Part shown: positions 1-5,304 of the stretch, in pieces
How the letters are laid out: every line of letters begins with the position of its first letter
Position numbering within the stretch: position 1 is the first letter of the stretch
Origin: an uncultured Intrasporangium sp.
GTDB lineage: Bacteria; Actinomycetota; Actinomycetes; Actinomycetales; Dermatophilaceae
Length of the DNA: 5,304 bases
Assembly: GCA_937873285.1 (NCBI GenBank)
Contig: CALMNV010000046.1
Span: 1 to 5,304 of the forward strand
Direction: 5' to 3'
Made by a program: the position numbers and the translations under genes
The notes under the pieces: generated by a model
The model's database searches: none
Told to the model about the DNA's origin: nothing
What the model saw: only the letters and a program-made list of their open reading frames with translations

Positions 1-1664
<1,664 letters not shown>

Positions 1665-1734
1665 CGCGCTCAGGATGCCACGGGCCACCGACGGACTGGT
1701 GCCCGTCGAGGCGGCCGGAGATCGGGACGGCGTG

Positions 1735-1816
1735 CCGAACTGGCCACTCGACCACAGGGTGGGACCGAACTGGCCACTCGACGCCCGACCTCCCCCTTGT
1801 CGAGTGGCCAGTTCCG
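1735..1816. repeat. Composite 82-bp repeat unit, first copy
   Basis: This unit is made of two forward cores, a 16-nt spacer (1783-1798) and one inverted core. It recurs at 1919-2000 with the same total length. The two copies differ by a few bases in the short A/G-rich spacer after the first core (CACAGGGTGGGA against CACAAGGGGGA) and by one inserted A in the second core of the later copy. The 16-nt spacer before the inverted core is identical in both. This is a segmental duplication and not independent seeding of single elements. Confidence 0.85.
1767..1814. repeat. Perfect 16-bp inverted repeat (hairpin or cruciform)
   Basis: Forward core 1767-1782 pairs base for base with inverted core 1799-1814 around the 16-nt loop 1783-1798. 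There is no T tract on either side, and the position between two divergent starts makes a simple terminator role unlikely. The same fold with one bulged base can form at 1950-1998. Alternative pairings between other opposite-facing cores are possible. Confidence 0.75.
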
Positions 1817-1889
1817 CACCCCAGCCGCCCCCCTTGTCGAGTGGCCAGTTCCGCACCCCAGCCGCCCCCCCTTGTCGAGTGGCCAGTTC
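1799..1889. repeat. Short tandem array of inverted cores with a 37-38-bp period
   Basis: Three identical inverted cores begin at 1799, 1836 and 1874. The two full spacers (1815-1835 and 1852-1873) are CGCACCCCAGCCG followed by a C run and CTT. They differ only in the length of the C run, which fits replication slippage after tandem duplication. The array sits between the two composite 82-bp units. Confidence 0.85.
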
Positions 1890-1918
1890 CGCTCGCCGGC
1901 CCCGCCCTCGGGCGCGCA

Positions 1919-2000
1919 CCGAACTGGCCACTCGACCACAAGGGGGACCGAACTGGCCAACTCGACGCCCGACCTCCCCCTTGTCGAGTGGCCAGTTCCG
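1919..2000. repeat. Composite 82-bp repeat unit, second copy
   Basis: Direct repeat of 1735-1816, in the same orientation and of equal length. Its second core (1950-1966) has a 1-nt insertion, so the hairpin formed with the inverted core at 1983-1998 has a single bulge instead of a perfect 16-bp stem. It lies 180 nt upstream of the channel start codon. Confidence 0.85.
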
Positions 2001-2060
2001 CTCGGCAGCTGCGCCTACTGCACGCGTCCCGAGAGCTGGCTGGGAGTCTCGCTCTCGCCC

Positions 2061-2090
2061 TTGGCAGCCGGGACCCTGCCGCAGTAACGT
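2061..2090 (+). promoter_or_regulatory. Possible housekeeping-sigma promoter for the channel-dehydrogenase operon
   Basis: TTGGCA (2061-2066) resembles a -35 box. It is 18 nt from TAACGT (2085-2090), which fits the actinobacterial -10 pattern TANNNT. Transcription would start near 2097, giving a leader of about 84 nt. It lies just right of the repeat cluster and is the best -35/-10 pair I found in this spacer. The match is by eye only, and short promoter patterns arise often by chance. Confidence 0.3.
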
Positions 2091-2109
2091 CGAGGACGGG
2101 AGGTCAGGG

Positions 2110-2148
2110 GTCCGCCTCAGGCGCCAGTCTCCACCCGGAGAGGCGGAC
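2110..2148 (+). promoter_or_regulatory. Stem-loop in the predicted 5' leader of the channel gene
   Basis: GTCCGCCTC (2110-2118) pairs perfectly with GAGGCGGAC (2140-2148) around a 21-nt loop. It ends 22 nt before the GGAGG ribosome-binding sequence, so it could affect translation or mRNA stability. As an inverted repeat in DNA it could instead be an operator. It matches no riboswitch family I recognise. Confidence 0.35.
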
Positions 2149-2170
2149 GTGCGTCGGTGCTTCGCCCGCT

Positions 2171-2175
2171 GGAGG
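2171..2175 (+). promoter_or_regulatory. Ribosome-binding site fixing the channel start
   Basis: GGAGG lies 5 nt before ATG 2181. This supports the ATG over the in-frame GTG at 2157, which would add eight residues with no matching site and place this sequence inside the gene. Confidence 0.75.
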
Positions 2176-2180
2176 TGCTC

Positions 2181-2954
2181 ATGTCAGAGCCACAACTGAC
2201 GCGTCGAGTGGTCGCCGAGGCCGTGGGGACCGCGCTGCTGGTGCTCGTGGGCACCGGCTCGGTGATCGCTGCGCTACACGTGGGTCGCGGCCAGATCACG
2301 TATGCCGGCCTCGGCTTCATCTCGCTCACGTTCGGCATCGTCGTCGCTGTCGTGGTGTACGGCTTCGGCCCGGTCTCAGGTGCGCACATCAACCCCGCGG
2401 TCACCGTCGCGCTCGCCGCGACCCGCCGGTTTCCCTGGAAGGAGGTGGCGCCCTATCTCGCCGCCCAGATCGTCGGCGCGCTCGCCGGCTCGCTGCTCGT
2501 CGTCGGCACCTACGGCCGCAGCGCGGTGGATCTCGGCCTCGGGGCGACCACGCTCGGGGCCAACGCCTCCTACGGTCAGGGACTGCTGGCCGAGGCGCTG
2601 GGCACGTTCTTCCTCGTCTTCGCCATCATGGCGCTGGCCGTCGACAGCCGGGCCCCGCTGGGCTGGGCCGGCCTGATGATCGGCCTGGCGGTCGCCGGGG
2701 CGATCCTGCTCATCGGTCCGCAGACCGGTGGTTCGCTCAACCCGGCGCGCACGACCGGACCCTTCGTCGTCATGTCGCTCTTCGGCGGCAGCACGCCGTG
2801 GAGCCAGCTCGCGCTCTACTGGCTCGGCCCCCTCGTGGGCGGCTCGGCGGCCGCGGTCGTCTACGACCTCATCGCCCAGACCCGGGCGGCGGAGCAGCCT
2901 GCGGTCGAGGACTCCTACACCCCTGCACCATCACAAGAAAGGAACGCCCCATGA
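2181..2954 (+). CDS. Aquaporin / MIP-family membrane channel with atypical selectivity filter
   Basis: Inner-membrane channel of 257 aa, passively conducting water or small neutral solutes. It has six hydrophobic spans and the two half-helix motifs: SGAHINPAVT with N71-P72-A73, and GGSLNPARTTGP with N187-P188-A189-R190. The usual family length is 230-280 aa. Aligning by distance from the NPA motifs with E. coli AqpZ (F43, H174, T183, R189) gives filter residues F51, I175, G184 and R190. The water-channel His is absent, and so is the Asp that follows the second NPAR in glycerol facilitators. The nearest known pattern is the His/Ile/Gly/Arg filter of plant TIP2 and animal AQP8, apart from the first residue. 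The polar tail (about 231-257) should be cytoplasmic. Its stop overlaps the dehydrogenase start by 4 nt (ATGA), so the two are probably translationally coupled. The substrate is unknown; I leave the symbol blank because aqpZ would imply water specificity. Confidence 0.93.
   Translation: MSEPQLTRRVVAEAVGTALLVLVGTGSVIAALHVGRGQITYAGLGFISLTFGIVVAVVVYGFGPVSGAHINPAVTVALAATRRFPWKEVAPYLAAQIVGALAGSLLVVGTYGRSAVDLGLGATTLGANASYGQGLLAEALGTFFLVFAIMALAVDSRAPLGWAGLMIGLAVAGAILLIGPQTGGSLNPARTTGPFVVMSLFGGSTPWSQLALYWLGPLVGGSAAAVVYDLIAQTRAAEQPAVEDSYTPAPSQERNAP
2938..2943 (+). promoter_or_regulatory. Ribosome-binding site of the dehydrogenase, inside the channel gene
   Basis: AAAGGA lies 7 nt before ATG 2951, within the last codons of the channel gene. 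With the ATGA overlap it supports reinitiation by ribosomes finishing the upstream gene. Confidence 0.6.
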
Positions 2955-4162
2955 GCGGAAACCGCGTGGTCGTCTACAAGGGCCCCGGACAAGTGGCAAT
3001 CGAGTCCGTCGACTACCCGAAGCTGGAGCTGCCCAGCGAGGTGGCCAACCATTTCGGTCTCAAGCCGCAGGCCCCGCACGCCGCCATCCTCAAGCTCGTC
3101 ACGACGAACATCTGCGGCAGCGACCAGCACATGGTCCGCGGGCGCACCACGGCACCGGTCGGGCAGACGCTGGGGCACGAGATCACCGGCGAGGTCGTCG
3201 AAGTCGGCGACGACGTGCTCTTCGTCAAGGAGGGCGACATCTGCTCGGTGCCCTTCAACATCGCCTGCGGTCGGTGCCGCATGTGCAACGAGGGCAAGAC
3301 CGGCATCTGCCTCAACGTCAACCCGGCGCGCGCCGGCGCGGCATACGGCTATGTGGACATGGGCGGCTGGCTGGGCGGGCAGGCGGAGTACGTCATGATC
3401 CCGTATGCCGACTTCAACCTCCTGAAGTTCCCGGACCGCGGGCAGGCGCTGGAGAAGATCCTCGACCTGACGATGCTCTCGGACATCTTCCCGACCGGCT
3501 ATCACGGCGCCGTGACGGCGGGAGTGACCACCGGCTCGACCGTCTACGTCGCGGGGGCGGGACCGGTGGGCCTGGCTGCAGCGCACTCGGCGCAGCTGCT
3601 CGGCGCCTCGGTCGTCATCGTGGGTGACATGAACGCCGAGCGGCTCGCCCAGGCCACGAGCTTCGGCTGCGAGACCGTCGACCTCAGCTCCGGGACCGAT
3701 CTGCCCGAGATGATCGCGCAGATCGTCGGCGAGCCGGAGGTCGACGCCGCCGTCGACGCCGTGGGCTTCGAGGCCCGTGGCCACGGTGCCGGTGCGGGCG
3801 AGGCGCCGGCGACCGTGCTCAACGACCTGATGACCGTCGCTCGAGCCGGTGCGAGCCTCGGCATTCCGGGCCTCTACGTCACTGGTGACCCGGGCGGCAT
3901 CGACGAGAACGCGAAGATCGGCCAGATCGGCGTCAGGCTCGGCCTCGGCTGGGCCAAGTCGCACTCCTTCACCACGGGACAGTGCCCGGTCAAGCGCTAC
4001 AACCGTCAGCTGATGAACCTCATCCTCAGCGGCCGCGCCCAGATCGCCAAGGCGGTCAACGCGACGACCATCAGCCTCGACGACGCCCCACAGGGCTACG
4101 AGGAGTTCGACAAGGGCGCCGCCCGCAAGTACGTCATCGACCCGCACGGCATGGTCGCCTGA
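2951..4162 (+). CDS. fdhA: Glutathione-independent formaldehyde dehydrogenase (zinc-dependent MDR family)
   Basis: Cytoplasmic NAD-dependent enzyme of 403 aa that oxidises formaldehyde to formate without glutathione (EC 1.2.1.46). Relatives in the same subfamily dismutate aldehydes to alcohol plus acid. It resembles Pseudomonas putida FDH (about 398 aa) along its whole length, including NICGSDQHMVRGRTTA (53-68), LGHEITGEV (74-82), ARAGAAYGYVDMG (126-138), DAVGFEARGHG and GLGWAKSHSF. Catalytic zinc ligands are C55, H76 and D178; structural zinc cysteines are C106, C109, C112 and C120. Each equals the P. putida number plus nine, which is explained by a longer segment before residue 45. The NAD fold shows GAGPVG (202-207) and D226 at the end of the second strand. 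In P. putida FDH the cofactor stays bound, so this too may be a nicotinoprotein. The start is ATG 2951, overlapping the channel stop; a long upstream extension of the frame lies over the channel gene and is spurious. Many actinobacteria also use a mycothiol-dependent enzyme, so this may be a supplementary detoxification route. Confidence 0.95.
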   Translation: MSGNRVVVYKGPGQVAIESVDYPKLELPSEVANHFGLKPQAPHAAILKLVTTNICGSDQHMVRGRTTAPVGQTLGHEITGEVVEVGDDVLFVKEGDICSVPFNIACGRCRMCNEGKTGICLNVNPARAGAAYGYVDMGGWLGGQAEYVMIPYADFNLLKFPDRGQALEKILDLTMLSDIFPTGYHGAVTAGVTTGSTVYVAGAGPVGLAAAHSAQLLGASVVIVGDMNAERLAQATSFGCETVDLSSGTDLPEMIAQIVGEPEVDAAVDAVGFEARGHGAGAGEAPATVLNDLMTVARAGASLGIPGLYVTGDPGGIDENAKIGQIGVRLGLGWAKSHSFTTGQCPVKRYNRQLMNLILSGRAQIAKAVNATTISLDDAPQGYEEFDKGAARKYVIDPHGMVA

Positions 4163-4184
4163 GGGCCCGACCCGCTCATCGAGC

Positions 4185-4232
4185 GTATGCCGCCGGGCTG
4201 GCAGGGCCGGCCTGCCACGCCCGGCGGCATGC
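4185..4232 (+). terminator. Strong hairpin, probable terminator of the channel-dehydrogenase operon
   Basis: It begins 22 nt after the dehydrogenase stop. ATGCCGCCGGGC (4187-4198) pairs with GCCCGGCGGCAT (4219-4230), and TGGCAGG (4199-4205) pairs with CCTGCCA (4211-4217). This gives 19 base pairs with one bulged C (4218) and a 5-nt loop; a G:U and a G:C pair can extend the base. No clear T tract follows, which is common in high-GC actinobacterial terminators. The downstream arm is part of the sequence duplicated before the helicase gene. Confidence 0.65.
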
Positions 4233-4304
4233 TTGGGTGGTGAAGGACCTCGCCGAGCACATCCCGGCCGATCCCGACGCGGACTCGCTCTACGAATCCT
4301 CACC
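4219..4304 (+). pseudogene. Degenerate duplicate of the 5' end of the downstream helicase gene
   Basis: Positions 4219-4295 match 4668-4744 at 70 of 77 bases, at a constant offset of 449 nt. The match includes the start-codon region (GTGGTGAAG) and the first codons: the copy reads VKDLAEHIPADPDADSLYE where the real gene reads VKNLAERIPADPDPDSLYE. Most differences are single-base changes. After TACGA the copy loses register by one base relative to the real gene, and similarity ends near 4304. No helicase motif is present, so it cannot encode a working enzyme. It could still be translated as a short peptide from GTG 4240. Confidence 0.8.
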
Positions 4305-4375
4305 ACTTCACCCAGGTGGCCGCGATCGAGCGCGCGCAGAGCCTGCTCGGCCTCGAGGTCTGCTCACGGCGCACC

Positions 4376-4459
4376 GAACTGGCCACTCGACCACAGGGTG
4401 GGGACCGAGCGGCCCCCGCCGCCAAGGTTGACCCGGAGCCCTCGTCGAGTGGTCAGTTC
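4376..4459. repeat. Right cluster of the 16-bp dispersed element, one inverted pair
   Basis: A forward core at 4376-4391 matches the left-cluster consensus exactly and is followed by CACAGGGTGGGG, as at 1753. An inverted core at 4444-4459 has one substitution (GGTCAG for GGCCAG). They face each other across 52 nt. The same family therefore occurs on both sides of the channel-dehydrogenase operon, in intergenic DNA only. Confidence 0.88.
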
Positions 4460-4608
4460 CGCACACCAGCCCGCCCACGGCGGCATACGGCAGGAGCCCG
4501 GCGCCGTCCCGACCTTGGCCCTGGACGCCATACCGCGACCCGTTCTGTGCGGTGGTCCAGCGGGCGCCGCTCTCGTGTCGGCGGTCACGGGGACCTGACC
4601 GCAGCCGA

Positions 4609-4624
4609 TGCCGATGGATCGGCA
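4609..4624. promoter_or_regulatory. Short palindrome upstream of the helicase gene
   Basis: TGCCGATGGATCGGCA has 6-bp arms (TGCCGA/TCGGCA) around TGGA, 64 nt before the helicase start. It could be an operator or a small hairpin. Palindromes of this size occur by chance in GC-rich DNA, so the call is weak. Confidence 0.2.
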
Positions 4625-4688
4625 CGAAGACACGTTCCACGCAGCGCCGGCCCTCACCGACGGCGGAGCCGGGCGGCATACTTCGGTG

Positions 4689-5304
4689 GTGAAGAACCTC
4701 GCCGAGCGCATCCCGGCCGACCCCGACCCGGACTCGCTCTACGAGATCTTCACCGCGTGGGTCGCCGAGCAGGGCCTCACCCTCTACCCGCACCAGGACG
4801 AGGCGTTCCTCGAGATCCTGAGCGGCTCCAACCTCATCCTGGCCACCCCGACCGGATCCGGGAAGTCGCTCGTCGCGACGGCCGCCATCGTCACCGCGCT
4901 CGCCGAGGACCGCGTCAGCTTCTACACGGCACCGATCAAGGCACTCGTCTCCGAGAAGTTCTTCGCCCTCTGCGACCAGTTCGGTGCCGACAACGTCGGG
5001 ATGATCACCGGCGACGCGTCGGTCAACTCCGACGCGCCCATCATCTGCTGCACCGCAGAGATCCTCGCCAATCTCGCTCTGCGGCAAGGTCCCCGCGCGG
5101 ACGTCGGGCTCATCGTCATGGACGAGTTCCATTTCTACTCCGAGCCCGACCGCGGCTGGGCCTGGCAGGTGCCGATCCTCGAGCTGCCGCAGGCCCAGTT
5201 CGTCCTCATGTCAGCGACGCTCGGCGACGTGACGATGTTCCGCGACGACCTGACCCGGCGCACGGGCCGCTCCACCGCCGTCATCACGGGCACGCAACGC
5301 CCGG
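4689..5304 (+). CDS. Ski2-like DEAD/DEAH-box helicase, DUF3516 type, N-terminal part (3' end outside the window)
   Basis: An ATP-dependent RNA or DNA helicase of a mainly actinobacterial family; its cellular role is not well defined. The 205 residues seen hold most of the first RecA domain. Visible motifs are the Q-motif region LYPHQDEA (32-39), Walker A ATPTGSGKS (52-60, Lys59), motif Ia TAPIKALVSEKFFAL (80-94), TGDA (107-110), CCTAEILAN (120-128), Walker B in the variant form DEFH (145-148), and motif III MSATLGDV (174-181). The stretch FYSEPDRGWAWQVP (149-162) is characteristic of the family, which is about 800-850 aa with a C-terminal DUF3516 domain beyond the window. The start is GTG 4689; an adjacent in-frame GTG at 4686 is equally possible. 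The Shine-Dalgarno is weak. The duplicate at 4219 copies this start region, so initiation signals exist twice. It points the same way as the operon but is separated from it by a hairpin and 526 nt. Confidence 0.92.
   Translation, partial: MKNLAERIPADPDPDSLYEIFTAWVAEQGLTLYPHQDEAFLEILSGSNLILATPTGSGKSLVATAAIVTALAEDRVSFYTAPIKALVSEKFFALCDQFGADNVGMITGDASVNSDAPIICCTAEILANLALRQGPRADVGLIVMDEFHFYSEPDRGWAWQVPILELPQAQFVLMSATLGDVTMFRDDLTRRTGRSTAVITGTQRP

Larger units (their letters stand above)
1737..1998. repeat. Left cluster of 16-bp dispersed element, eight copies in both orientations
   Basis: Core GAACTGGCCACTCGAC. Forward copies are at 1737-1752, 1767-1782, 1921-1936 and 1950-1966 (the last with an extra A, GGCCAACTCG). 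Inverted copies are at 1799-1814, 1836-1851, 1874-1889 and 1983-1998. The order is F F R R R F F R. Seven of the eight are identical over all 16 bases. Forward copies are preceded by CC, while the base at the same place in inverted copies, read in the same sense, is G, so conservation ends sharply at the core. Several copies are followed on the CGAC side by A/G-rich sequence ending in a G run. Each core holds the palindrome TGGCCA. The arrangement resembles REP/BIME-type intergenic repeats or a multi-site protein-binding array; no associated transposase is in the window. Confidence 0.9.
1665..2180. other. Divergent intergenic region packed with 16-bp repeats
   Basis: This 516-nt spacer separates the lhr start (leftward) from the channel operon (rightward). 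Its first 70 nt contain no clear promoter for lhr. Positions 1735-2000 are almost wholly repeat-derived. Positions 2001-2180 carry the possible promoter, leader hairpin and ribosome-binding site of the channel gene. Open frames crossing it on both strands only read through the repeats (giving peptides such as ELATRP or WPLDH) and have no family similarity, so I see no gene here. Confidence 0.8.
4305..4668. other. Spacer with two repeat copies and no recognisable gene
   Basis: Positions 4307-4360 can be read as FTQVAAIERAQSLLGLEV, which looks protein-like and may belong to the relic gene fragment before it. The right repeat cluster follows, then about 200 nt of GC-rich sequence containing one GTATGCCG octamer (as its complement) and a short palindrome. 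I found no supported gene, RNA or convincing promoter, although the promoter of the downstream helicase is probably here. Confidence 0.6.

Noticed and set aside
1767..1814. Rho-independent terminator at the perfect inverted repeat
   Set aside because: It lies between two divergent gene starts with no T tract and nothing to terminate; treated as a repeat-derived hairpin.
1737..1998. CRISPR-like array of short repeats
   Set aside because: Repeats are only 16 bp, occur in both orientations, and their spacers are themselves repeated or of uneven length; there are no cas genes.
1841..2950. Long plus-strand frame continuous with the dehydrogenase
   Set aside because: It overlaps the well-supported aquaporin gene in another frame and gives Arg/Pro-rich low-complexity sequence. 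The real dehydrogenase starts at ATG 2951, where family similarity begins.
2915..4306. 463-aa minus-strand open frame opposite the dehydrogenase
   Set aside because: It is an antisense shadow; the plus strand has every zinc ligand and the NAD-binding motif.
4428..4458. TTGACC as the -35 box of a helicase promoter
   Set aside because: No TANNNT lies at a suitable distance, and the region overlaps a repeat core.
4308..5132. 274-aa minus-strand open frame
   Set aside because: It lies opposite the helicase gene and the repeat-bearing spacer, with no recognisable domain.

Overview
This is a high-GC window with GC-ending codons throughout, and its gene families point to an actinobacterium. A member of the Micrococcales such as Intrasporangiaceae is my best guess, inferred from protein resemblance and not proven. 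Four protein genes are recognisable. Two are helicases cut by the window edges. Between them sits a compact two-gene operon, and both intergenic regions carry an unusual family of short repeats.

Layout: positions 1-1664 (minus strand) hold the N-terminal third of an Lhr-type ATP-dependent helicase. Positions 1665-2180 are a divergent intergenic region that contains eight copies of a 16-bp element (GAACTGGCCACTCGAC or its complement). The copies are arranged as an 82-bp duplicated composite unit flanking a short tandem array, and they have strong hairpin potential. Just before the operon there is a possible promoter and a 9-bp stem in the predicted leader. Positions 2181-2954 (plus) encode an aquaporin-family (MIP) channel. 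Its stop overlaps the start of a zinc-dependent, glutathione-independent formaldehyde dehydrogenase (2951-4162, plus) by ATGA. A long GC-rich hairpin at 4185-4232 probably ends this transcript.

After it comes a degenerate copy of the 5' end of the next gene (4219-4304, about 91% identical over the first 77 nt to 4668-4744), then two more copies of the 16-bp element, then the real gene: a Ski2-like DEAD/DEAH-box helicase of the actinobacterial DUF3516 type, starting near 4689 and running off the right edge.

How the parts may work together: the channel and dehydrogenase look like one translationally coupled unit, suggesting passage of a small neutral solute (water, an alcohol or an aldehyde) coupled to aldehyde oxidation. 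The channel's predicted selectivity filter (F51/I175/G184/R190) is neither the water-specific nor the glycerol type. The operon is bracketed by the repeat clusters and by a duplicated piece of the downstream helicase, which suggests that this interval between two helicase genes has been rearranged. A separate octamer, GTATGCCG, occurs seven times on either strand in genes and spacers, far more than base composition predicts.
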